Assembly: GCA_009829735.1 (NCBI GenBank)
Contig: CM020619.1
Span: 10,902,375-10,966,374, forward strand
Direction of reading: 5' to 3'
Source of the DNA: Pyropia yezoensis
Lineage: Eukaryota > Rhodophyta > Bangiophyceae > Bangiales > Bangiaceae
Length of the DNA stretch: 64,000 bases
A program made the position numbers and the translations under genes. Below, in pieces: positions 55,919 to 64,000 of this stretch. Under the pieces are notes generated by a model. The model had not been told where the DNA came from. It did no database searches and saw only the letters and a list, made by a program, of their open reading frames with translations. Position 1 is the first letter of the stretch, and each line of letters starts with the position of its first letter.

Positions 55919-56373
55919 NNNNNNNNNNNNNNNNNNNNNNNNNNNNNNNNNNNNNNNNNNNNNNNNNNNNNNNNNNNNNNNNNNNNNNNNNNNNNNNNNN
56001 NNNNNNNNNNNNNNNNNNNNNNNNNNNNNNNNNNNNNNNNNNNNNNNNNNNNNNNNNNNNNNNNNNNNNNNNNNNNNNNNNNNNNNNNNNNNNNNNNNNN
56101 NNNNNNNNNNNNNNNNNNNNNNNNNNNNNNNNNNNNNNNNNNNNNNNNNNNNNNNNNNNNNNNNNNNNNNNNNNNNNNNNNNNNNNNNNNNNNNNNNNNN
56201 NNNNNNNNNNNNNNNNNNNNNNNNNNNNNNNNNNNNNNNNNNNNNNNNNNNNNNNNNNNNNNNNNNNNNNNNNNNNNNNNNNNNNNNNNNNNNNNNNNNN
56301 NNNNNNNNNNNNNNNNNNNNNNNNNNNNNNNNNNNNNNNNNNNNNNNNNNNNNNNNNNNNNNNNNNNNNNNNN
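55919..56373. other. Assembly gap (455 N)
   Basis: Run of undetermined bases flanked by GCC/GGC repeats and G runs on both sides, the kind of sequence that breaks assemblies. Its true length is unknown. Confidence 1.
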
Positions 56374-58048
56374 TCGGTCGGGCCAGGTGGCGGCGGCGGT
56401 GGCCGGCCGGCCGGGTTGGTGTGGCTATCGCGGGACGGCCGGCCGCCGGGGGCGGCGCATTGGCTGGCGGTGGCACCGCCCGCCACCCCCACGGGGGGGG
56501 GCGGGCGGGGCGCCAAAAGAGTGGGCCACAACGCGCCCCCGCCTGCGCGCCGCCGCCGCCGCCGCCGCCGGCGGGGGGGGCGCGTCGCGTTCCCTGCCGT
56601 TGGTAACTCGACTTGTGACGATTGTTGGTGTGGCAGTTACCACAGTATGTACATCGAAGCACTACGTTCCCCCCCCCCTCTCCCCACCCACTTGTCCCGT
56701 CGGCGGCCGCCGCCGCCGCCGCCGCCGCGGCTCCTCCCCTCAGTCCAGCGTCCATTCCACCCACTATTTGTGTGCCTCTTTCTTTGGACTTGATTCCTGT
56801 CTGTTTTGTGTGCCGTGTGTGCCTGCCGGTGGCGTTGTCGGGCTTTTTCCTTCTCTCGTGCGCGACAGCAGACCCGTCCCGGTCGACCACCGCAGGGCCC
56901 CCGCCCGAGGCCACCCCCGCCCCCGGCCCCTTCCCCGCCGCTCACCAGCAAAATCCACCCGCCGCCGCCGGCACCGCGACAGCCGATGGCATTTTCTGAG
57001 CCGCCGCCGCGGCACCGCAGGCGGGGTGTGGGCAACCTGCAACCTGTGCAACCTGCAGCTGCAGCTGTGCCCCGCTCGGCAGATCTGCCAGAAGCGCCGC
57101 GGGTCCTACCCGCTACCGCACGTAGAGACGGGCAGGGGTCCGTGCGCGCCCGACCCGCCGACGGGTCCCCTACCCGCTACCGCACGTAGAGACGAGACGG
57201 GCAGGGGTCCGTGCGCGCCCGACCCGCCGACGCCGGCACACGTCGCGCGCCCGACCCGTCGACGACGGCACACGTCTGTGTTGGGGCAGCGCAGAGGGGG
57301 GGGGGGGGGGGGGGGGGGGGGCCGCACCGCGATGCATCCCGCGGGCGCGCGGCGGGTTTGGTCTCGCTGACGCTCTTGAACCTCTGCTGCCACACTCCCC
57401 CCCCCCCCCCCCCCCCCCCCCACCTTGGCCCGCCCGCCCCACCCCTGCTTCCCGTGGCGATTCTCTCCCCCCTGTTTTGTGGTTGACTGTGGACTGTTCA
57501 CGGCCCGTCAGAGCGGGGCAGCTGGTACGGTACACAACCTCCTGCCGTGGCCCATGGTGCGGCCCCGCGCAACGACGCGACGGAGGCGGGGGCCGCCGCC
57601 CCCCCCCCCCCCCCCCCCCCCACCTCCCCAATCCCAGCGCCCCGGATGGTGGAAGGCCGGGCGCAGCGATGGCCCCCCCCTCGCCCGCCCACCCCGCACA
57701 CACCCCGGCAACACCTGCTCGCTCGCGGTGGCCGTCTCGGGCCGTCTACCTACCCGCCCACGTCTGGCGTGGCCACCACCCTCAACGGGAGGACACACGC
57801 CCACGGTCAAGCAACAACCGCCGATGGCCAGAGGGGGTGGGAGGGGGGGGGGGGGGCGGGGGAGGTGGCGTCGGCGGGGGGTAACAGCCGTTGCCCCGCC
57901 CTCGTACAGTACATTCCCACCTCCCTCGTGACGCCCGTGGTTGTGCCCAGCACACCACCCCACACGCCCCTGCACCCCCCCCCCCCCCCGACGCCACCAC
58001 CCCCCCCGACTCCACCCCCGCGCCCCGCACACCTCTCTCGTGCCGCCC
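56374..58048. other. Intergenic with homopolymer runs
   Basis: G runs at 57297-57320, C runs at 57397-57421 and 57600-57620. A plus-strand patch at 56740-57000 and a Cys-containing patch around 57030-57100 are not recognisable as genes. The right end is the leader of the P450-like gene. Confidence 0.4.
57107..57236. repeat. 64-bp tandem duplication
   Basis: The block beginning TACCCGCTACCGCACGTAGA at 57107 is repeated at 57171 almost exactly, with GACGAGACGG replacing GACGG in the second copy. A GACCCG(C/T)CGACG motif continues further downstream. Confidence 0.85.
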
Positions 58049-60355
58049 ATGGCGACCACGTTCATCGCCCCGCCCCCGACAGCGGTCGCGGGGGGTGGCG
58101 GCGGTGGTGGCTGGCCACGCCGGCCGCCACGCCGGCCGCGCCCCGGCCCGCGGCGGCGGCGGCAGCAGCAGCAGCGGCGGCTGACGCCGCCGCCGCTGCT
58201 GCCGCGGCCGTCGCCGCTGCGGCGCCACACCAACGGGGATGGGGGCGGCCGCTGCCACGCCCGCCGCCGCGACGCTGTGGCCGCCCCCACCGCCGCTGCG
58301 GCGGGGGTGGCAGCACCGCCGCTAGCCGCACGCCTGGGGCCCCTACCGCCCGCCGTGGCGGCGGGGGTGGCGCTCGCCGTCCTGGCGGGCGGCTGGCTCC
58401 TCACCGCCGGCCGCCGCTGGCGGCGCCGCACCGGCGACGGCCCCGCCGCCGCCGCAGCCGTCCCCGCCAGCGGGGGCGCCAGCGTCGCGTCGGCAAGCCC
58501 GGGGGATGTCCCGGCGGCGGGCTCCCCCGCTGCGCGGGCGGCGGCGGGTGCCAAGGAGACGGCAGCCGCCGCCGCCTCGGGCGGCGACGGCGGCGGCGCC
58601 CGCGCGCACCCCCCCCCTCCGCCCATGGGCGTGCTGCGGCTGCTGTGGCTGGCGGTCACCGCCACGCCCGGCTTTTGGGCCATGCCCTACCGCGTGCTGG
58701 CCGTCGCTGCCACCGCGGCCGGCGGCGGCGGCGACGCGTTTACACTCACCTGGGGTCGCCGGCGGCTGGCCACCGTCCTCGTCAGTGGCCGGGCGGTGGC
58801 GGCGGCCGGGGCGCTGCCCGTCGCGGCGCTCACCAACGGGCCCACCCTTCGCGCTGCGTGGCGGGTGCTGGAGCCGCTGCCGCGAGAGGCGGCCGCCGCG
58901 GCGGCTGCGGCGGCCCGTGCGGCCGCCGCCGCAGGCCGGCCGCCACCGCCGCCGCCGCCGCCGTTTGAAACCACCGTCATGCCGGTTGTGGGGCCCCGCG
59001 TGACCGCCGCCATTGCCGCCGGCTGGGCGGCCGCCGCGCCCACCGTCGCGGCGCGCATGGACGCGGCGATAGACGCCCGCCTGGACGCGGCCGTTGCCGC
59101 CGCGGCCGGCCGCGCGGGCGACGACCGCCGCGGCGGCGGCGCCGTGGTGGACCTCTTTAACGTCATTGCCCGCGCCGTTGCGACGGCGGCGGTGGTGGCC
59201 GTTGCGGGGCCCGCCTATGACGCCGCCGCCGGCGACGCCACCGCCGCGGGCGTCATGGAGTGGCCGCCCATCGCGTGGGGCGTCCCGGCCCTGTGGTTCC
59301 CGGGCGTGACGCGGGCGGTGCGGCGGCGGGCGGCAGCGGCGTTTGCGGGCGCCCTGCGCCCGCTGGTCGCGGCCGCCGCGGCGGCGATGGACCCCGCCGA
59401 CCCGTCCTCACCCGAGCCTGAAACGTATCTCGCCGTGCTGGCAGAAGCGCTACGCGCCGCGGGAGCGGGCGGCAGTAGCGGCGGCGGAAATGGCGTCGCG
59501 GCGGGCGTCACACCCACACAGGTGGGCGTCCACCTGTACGGCGCTCTCATCGGCGCGCACATCAACACGGCTGCGACGGCCGGGTGGGTGGCCGCGCACA
59601 TTGCGGCCGACCCCGCCGCCAGGTCCGCCGTCACTGCCGAGGTGGACGCGGTGCTGGCGGGGCGGCCGCCGCCAGTGGCGGCCGCCGCGGGCGCCGCCGC
59701 GGCCGTGGACTGCGTGACGGGCCTGCCGACGCTGGAGAGCGCGTGGGCAGAGGCGCGGCGCTTTTACTTTGCCAGCCCCGCCGTCTGCTTTGCGCGGGCA
59801 CCGTTTGAGGTGCCCCCGTCGCAGCCGTCCGCTGATCACACTCCTTCTGCAGAGAAAGCCTCTGGCGGTGGGGGTGACGTCGACGGCAGTTGCGGCAGTG
59901 GCGGCGGAGGGTGGACGGTCCCCGGCGACGGCGGCGCCGTGCTCCTGTCGGTCCTCGATGCGAGCCGCGGCGGCGACTACTACACGGACGGCGACGTCTT
60001 TCAGCCTCGGCGGTTTCTTCCCGCCGCCGCTGACGGGGGCGGCGTCGACGCGGCCGCCGCGGCCGCCGCCGGCCGGCTGTATGGCCTCGGCTGGGGCTCC
60101 GACGCGGCGTCGTCGACGGCCAAGTCGCAGCTGCTCCTTTCCCGTCTGTGGCGGCGCCTCTACTCCCGCTACGACGTAACGCTGGTGGGGGATGGAGGTG
60201 TCGGAGGAGGGGGCGGGGACGGCGCCACCGTCTCACTGCCGCCTGCAGACCAGCTGCGGGCGGTCGCGACGGCGCGGCCGACGCGCCGGGTGTGGGCACG
60301 GCTGACGCTGCGGAGAAAGGAGGGGGGGGGAGGGGGGGCGGGGGAGCTGAAGTGA
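58049..60355 (+). CDS. Cytochrome P450-like protein lacking the heme-ligand Cys
   Basis: 768 residues from the ATG at 58049. A membrane anchor VAAGVALAVLAGGWLL lies near residue 110, followed by a Pro-rich hinge, PPPPPMGVLRLLW, and a P450-type N-terminal beta region (DAFTLTWGRRRLATVLVSG). An I-helix-like segment is VGVHLYGALIGAHINTAATAGW. The K-helix ExxR is in SAWAEARRFYFASP, and the PERF-like motif in DVFQPRRFLP. The expected heme loop aligns with LYGLGWGSDAASSTAKSQLL (about 60073-60130), which contains no cysteine; SRLWRRLYSRYDVTL then matches the usual L-helix end. Canonical P450s need that Cys as axial ligand, so this is a pseudo-enzyme, a very divergent family, or not a true P450. The body also carries Ala-rich inserts that make it longer than the usual 500 residues. 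Single exon; convergent with the VTC-like gene. Confidence 0.6.
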   Translation: MATTFIAPPPTAVAGGGGGGGWPRRPPRRPRPGPRRRRQQQQRRLTPPPLLPRPSPLRRHTNGDGGGRCHARRRDAVAAPTAAAAGVAAPPLAARLGPLPPAVAAGVALAVLAGGWLLTAGRRWRRRTGDGPAAAAAVPASGGASVASASPGDVPAAGSPAARAAAGAKETAAAAASGGDGGGARAHPPPPPMGVLRLLWLAVTATPGFWAMPYRVLAVAATAAGGGGDAFTLTWGRRRLATVLVSGRAVAAAGALPVAALTNGPTLRAAWRVLEPLPREAAAAAAAAARAAAAAGRPPPPPPPPFETTVMPVVGPRVTAAIAAGWAAAAPTVAARMDAAIDARLDAAVAAAAGRAGDDRRGGGAVVDLFNVIARAVATAAVVAVAGPAYDAAAGDATAAGVMEWPPIAWGVPALWFPGVTRAVRRRAAAAFAGALRPLVAAAAAAMDPADPSSPEPETYLAVLAEALRAAGAGGSSGGGNGVAAGVTPTQVGVHLYGALIGAHINTAATAGWVAAHIAADPAARSAVTAEVDAVLAGRPPPVAAAAGAAAAVDCVTGLPTLESAWAEARRFYFASPAVCFARAPFEVPPSQPSADHTPSAEKASGGGGDVDGSCGSGGGGWTVPGDGGAVLLSVLDASRGGDYYTDGDVFQPRRFLPAAADGGGVDAAAAAAAGRLYGLGWGSDAASSTAKSQLLLSRLWRRLYSRYDVTLVGDGGVGGGGGDGATVSLPPADQLRAVATARPTRRVWARLTLRRKEGGGGGAGELK

Positions 60356-60748
60356 CCTTGGAGCTGGGTGAGAGGAGGCGATGTGGCGGGGGAGGGAGAT
60401 CAGAGGCGAAGAAAGCCGTGCTTGGTGGAAACGGGGAGACGGGAGACGCGCAGACGCCGGGCTGAACCTGTACTATACTGCTTCAGTGTGTACCACTATT
60501 TTCCAAGGGGGAGCCTAGCCGGGAGATGGCGGGGTGGCGCCCTGCCTCATCAACCCTCTCTTCTCTTCCATACAAAGCCCTCTTGTCGCGGGGGATGCCA
60601 GCTGTGCGGTCACTCTGAGGCGTTTACATGTCAGGCACGAACTGCCCACGCCCCCAAACGTAGACACTGCCAACCACACCCACTTCCCCACACACGCAGC
60701 CCCCATCCCCCACACAAAGCCCACCAGGCGTGTCGCGGGCCCACAGCG
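60356..60748. other. Convergent spacer
   Basis: Between the P450-like gene (+) and the VTC-like gene (-). It may include a last coding exon of the VTC-like gene: CAG|GTGCAC near 60792 could be a donor, and GTGGGCAG followed by TTCGTGCCTGACATGTAA (60624-60641) would end the protein as FQFVPDM instead of reading to 60749. Not decisive. Confidence 0.35.
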
Positions 60749-61851
60749 TCACCGCCCCCCCCCCCCCACGACCGTCGGCGAGTGCACCTGAAACGTCTGG
60801 TGGCTGGCCACCGCGTACACAACCATCAGGCCGAGCATGCTCGCAAAGACGGCGACGACAATGGCCGGCGCGCGGGGCGACTCCCACGCCGACGGGTCGT
60901 CGGTGGCTGTGAGGAGGGCGGCGCGGCGGCGGTGGAACTGGCGGAGGCCGTAGAGGGCGGCGAGGAGGCCCGCCGCCCAGGCGGCGCCGGTGAGGAGCAG
61001 GCGGTAGGGGAAGGGGGTGTGGTCCTCGAAAAAGGCGAGGGAGAACATACCCAGCGCGCCCAGGTTTAGCCCCGTCCACACCCACTGGGGAGGACATGGG
61101 GGAAGGGGGACGCAGCGCCGGGAAGGGGGAGGGGTACCGGAGATACAGGCAGAAGCAATGGGACGAACAGGCACAAATTCTAATCCGGAGGACAGCGTGG
61201 GGGGAGTGTGTCAGATTTTTTGATCTGGACGGGCAGGAGGTCCGTCGTCGACACACCCCGCGCACGGCCGCTGTCACGGCGAGACCAGGTCTGACAAGGC
61301 TTACCTTGAAGAAGGTTCGCTCACTGCGGTGGAAGCGGGAAGCACATGCAAAGGAGAGGGGGAGGAGAGTGGAGCAGAGCATGCATCCCAGGCAGCGGTC
61401 CGGTCAGTCAGGGTCTGATTCACGCGTTCGCCCCTCGTGCCTGCTTCAAGGAAGAAAAAAGGGTGGCCCTCTTGGTGCAGTGGAGACGCGACTCGCCAGA
61501 CACGTACCTGCTGAGGGCTGTCTTCATGTAGTCTTTCACCGCCTTCTTAAGCTCCTTTTCCCTCTTGGCTGCCGCTTTGACCGCGGCCGCCTTCTCCGCC
61601 TCAACGTCATCCCCCGTGCCAGGCGCATCCGCCTGGTCGTCGCCGCCCACTGCGGATCCCACCGGCGACCGAGCCACATCGGCAGCGGCGGACCCCAGCG
61701 CACCGGCGCCCGTCGACGTGTCCCCATCGTCGTTGCCGTCAATGCCGTCAATGTCGACAGTAACGTCGAAGAAAGGCACGCCAGCTGGTAGCGACGGCGG
61801 TGTCACGAGATGGGGAGGCGGCGCCGTCCCTGCGGTGACGGCAGCGTCCAT
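60749..61851 (-). CDS. VTC1: VTC1-like DUF202 membrane protein (polyphosphate synthesis)
   Basis: Three exons: 61508-61851, a 19-nt microexon 61305-61323, and 60749-61084. All junctions are GT-AG (GTACGTG, GTAAGC donors; CACCGCAG, CTCCCCAG acceptors). The splice rebuilds ALSSERTFFKWVWTGLNLG, the hallmark of the DUF202 domain of vacuolar transporter chaperone proteins (ERTFLxWL). The product is about 232 residues: an acidic N-terminal region, a helical KREKELKKAVKDYMK linker, then three membrane helices (TGLNLGALGMFSLAFF, LLLTGAAWAAGLLAALYGL, AIVVAVFASMLGLMVVYAV) with a basic loop FHRRR. In fungi and algae the VTC complex in the vacuole or acidocalcisome membrane makes polyphosphate from ATP; VTC1 is its small membrane subunit. 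No SPX or catalytic domain is encoded here, so a VTC4-type partner elsewhere is expected. The exact C-terminus is uncertain. Confidence 0.8.
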
Positions 61852-62385
61852 CCTCGCGAGGAGTGGTACCGAAGCGCGGCCACGCTGGTTCTGACAAGGT
61901 TGGGGAGCCGGTTGGGCTAAGTGAGGGATGGCAAACGCGGGAATGGCAGAAGGGGCTGAGATGCTGAAGCTGAGCGAGAGACGAGAGGGAAGGCGGTAGA
62001 GGAGGCCCTAGAGATGTGCCTTTGCGAGGCAGTGAGGGCGAGCAGAGAGGAAGGGCCGGCCCCCGCCCCCTTCTTTTAGCCTTTCGAGGATGCGGCGCTC
62101 CCCTTTCGCACCGCGCCCCAGTGGGACCTGGCCTGCGCTTGGGACGCAAGAGGTTCGGGGGGGGTGAGGTACTAGGTGGTGCGAGCCGCTGAGGTGCTGC
62201 CAGATAGCGCTCCACACGCCCCCGCTCGTACCGCCAAGCCCCGGGCAACCCCATCTGGCAGCGATCCTTTCCGGGCGTGTGGAGGCCGGCGGTGTGCGCA
62301 CAGCGCGTGCGGCGGAGAGGGGGGAAAGGCTGTGCGATGGGGTCACCACGCCGCACAAGTCCGGGGCAGTCCCCCGTTCCCTACG

Positions 62386-62416
<31 letters not shown>

Positions 62417-63923
62417 CCTCCTGCCATATCTTCAGCCAGCTCACAGAGGATATGAGGTCCGCGTGCGCTGAGCTGGTAGGGCACCCACCGTGCGTTTCAT
62501 TCCATCATAGAGGCAGGCTCTGACGCGTCCCATTCCTACTTGGGGCCTCACCAACCAGCGCAAAAGGGTTGCGGGACGGGTGGGCCACTCCGACAGACCA
62601 CCCACGTCTTGCCCCTTTCCATCACATACCTGTGTGTGTACAGTACATGCCATGCGGGGGCGCGCTGTGTATGTATGTACCTCTGCATTCCTGTGTTCCA
62701 GCGGATATAGAGCTATGTAGGCGGGCTGAGCGCGGCTGCATGCGTCGGGGTCCTGACAGCCCCTGCCGCCACCGTGGCCTCCCGCGCAGTCTTCCATGTG
62801 GTGGGCCGCGCACCCCCGCCTCTCACAAGCACCCCCAAACAGATGGCTGCTGACAGCGGAGCTGGCATATTGCATGTACGAGGAGTGGCAAGGTTCGGAA
62901 CGGGGTAGGAGAGTCCCCTGACCGCGGCCACGACCCCCGTCCGCGGCTGTGGGTGCATAGCCTCCCCGCGCGCGGTCGAGCTGGTGGCCCCCGCTGCGGG
63001 GGTAGCCACCTCCGCATACAGTTTAGCAAGAGGGTCGTCCATGCGTGAGACCCTTGAAGAGGTTGCTTGTGTGTACAGCTGTCCCTAATTGACAAACGGT
63101 GGGCGGCACTCACCGCCGTTGCCCTTTCAACACGGGCAGATGGTGTCTCTCTGAGATACTCTGCGACCCGGCCTGGGCTTTGTGGGCTGGCAACCTCCCC
63201 ACCGAGCAGCCGGGGGTGATAGAACCCGGCTGCTGTCGCGCGGGAGTACCCGTGGAGTGGACGCGTGACGCGGCGGGGAACGCGGTGTCAGCCCGGCTGC
63301 GCCACCTTGCGTGCCTGGCACGCACGGGTGATAGGACGGGACTTGCCAGCAAGGACCCTCCATCGGGGCCTTCTCCACTCAGATGCGAGAGGGGAGCGAC
63401 GGTCGCACCGCCTCTCCCCCCTGTGTGCCGTCCGGTATTGGCCATGATGGCCAATGCGTGGAGGTGCTGGCAAGCGTGCCGGTCCCTGGTCAATGGGTGG
63501 GGGGCGCTCAGAATGGGAGCTCCTGCGCTTCCAGATCGCGTGAGGGGCGCGCACACGGATTCTCCCGACCCGAGCTAATCATTAGCCCATGATGGAGCAG
63601 GCTACTTCGTATGTCAGGCGCGCATGGCCCTCAAATTGAAAAGAGGCCCCCTTGGCCTTTACCAACTTCCGCCCTTTGGCGTCCAATGTCTATGGGTGCT
63701 ACTTTATTTGCAGATCCCGGCGCTGCGTCACCGCGGGACGCCGCCTTGTTCCCCTCGTGTCCTTTCCTGCGGTCTTCCAGACACAACCCCTCAACCTCCC
63801 TCTCCTCCCGCCCGCCCCCATCACGACACTACCCTATCCACCTTCTTGCGTCCCCCCCCTCGCCTCCTTCCCGTCCCCTCCCCCCCCCTCCCCCCCTTCC
63901 CCCCGTCCTCCTTCTCCGCCACC
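61852..63923. other. Intergenic region
   Basis: Holds the promoters of the divergent VTC-like (-) and ROMO1-like (+) genes. A C run lies at 62388-62415. On the minus strand an ATG at 63042 opens MDDPLAKLYAEVATPAAGAT, which looks protein-like for about 50 codons but has no recognisable family or confirmed splice site. 63650-63920 is pyrimidine-rich leader sequence. Confidence 0.35.
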
Positions 63924-64000
63924 ATGACCTTTTTCGACGAACGCCGCAAGGCATGCCTCCACCGCATGGGCGTTGGCGCCGCCATGGGCGCCGGCGTTGG
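63924..64000 (+). CDS. ROMO1/Mgr2-type mitochondrial inner-membrane protein (5' end only)
   Basis: The ATG at 63924 is in a strong context (GCCACCATGA). The 25 visible codons read MTFFDERRKACLHRMGVGAA and continue with MGAGV, cut by the window end. The CLHRMGVGAAMGAGVG pattern matches the start of the ROMO1/Mgr2 family (Cys-x-x-Arg followed by a glycine-zipper helix), small TIM23-associated proteins of the mitochondrial inner membrane. Only the first helix is visible, so the assignment rests on a short match. Confidence 0.6.
   Translation, partial: MTFFDERRKACLHRMGVGAAMGAGV

Noticed and set aside
54908..57370. Open frame spanning the assembly gap
   Set aside because: The gap has unknown length, so frame continuity across it is meaningless, and both strands are open.
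62713..63042. Small minus-strand gene beginning MDDPLAKLYAEV
   Set aside because: About 50 plausible codons only; no family, no confirmed splice site and poor sequence afterwards. Kept as a note in the intergenic entry.

Overview
The window is very GC-rich eukaryotic nuclear DNA, roughly 70% G+C by eye and full of G and C runs. The genes I can identify are ordinary eukaryotic housekeeping genes with GT-AG introns: eIF1, ribosomal protein L23a, RanGAP, BolA2, a PHD-finger protein, a VTC/DUF202 protein, a ROMO1/Mgr2-type mitochondrial protein, a halide/thiol methyltransferase and a P450-like protein. The VTC protein, plastid-type leaders and a RanGAP without a plant WPP domain suggest an alga. 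A bangiophycean red alga (Porphyra/Pyropia type) would fit, but that is inference, not proof. G+C bias removes stop codons, so long open frames exist on both strands almost everywhere and most are shadows. I chose genes by recognisable folds, splice sites, amino-acid character and frame continuity.

Layout. 2.4-10 kb is a compact housekeeping block: eIF1 (-), RPL23A (+), RanGAP (-) and an F-box protein (-). 10.47-16.91 kb is a Mutator-like transposon with about 95-bp inverted ends, a two-exon MULE-type transposase-like gene and two consecutive minisatellites (about 144 bp and 84 bp periods). It sits between the F-box gene and a divergent Ala-rich gene. 17-23 kb holds that Ala-rich gene and a convergent gene for a very long Ala/Glu/Arg coiled-coil protein. 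25.4-27 kb is a secreted malectin-domain protein. 28.8-33.2 kb holds two broken multi-pass membrane-protein genes. 33.9-35.2 kb is a two-exon methyltransferase. 35.4-36.5 kb contains two small non-autonomous inverted-repeat elements. 37-41 kb has a hypothetical protein, BolA2, a low-GC membrane-protein exon and a possible plastid membrane protein. 42.7-54.2 kb is one enormous, mostly low-complexity gene with a PHD finger. A 455-base assembly gap lies at 55.9 kb. 58-64 kb has a P450-like protein without a heme-ligand cysteine, a VTC1-like gene with a 19-nt microexon, and the first codons of a ROMO1-like gene.

A recurrent property is that apparent frameshifts fall in homopolymers: in the PHD gene, the Ala-rich gene, the coiled-coil gene, the transposase and the 28.8-30.8 kb membrane gene. 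Homopolymer miscalls in a draft assembly explain this most simply, and they mean that uncorrected gene models here will be truncated. Pathway links between neighbours are not obvious; this is a normal eukaryotic gene mixture, not an operon-like system.
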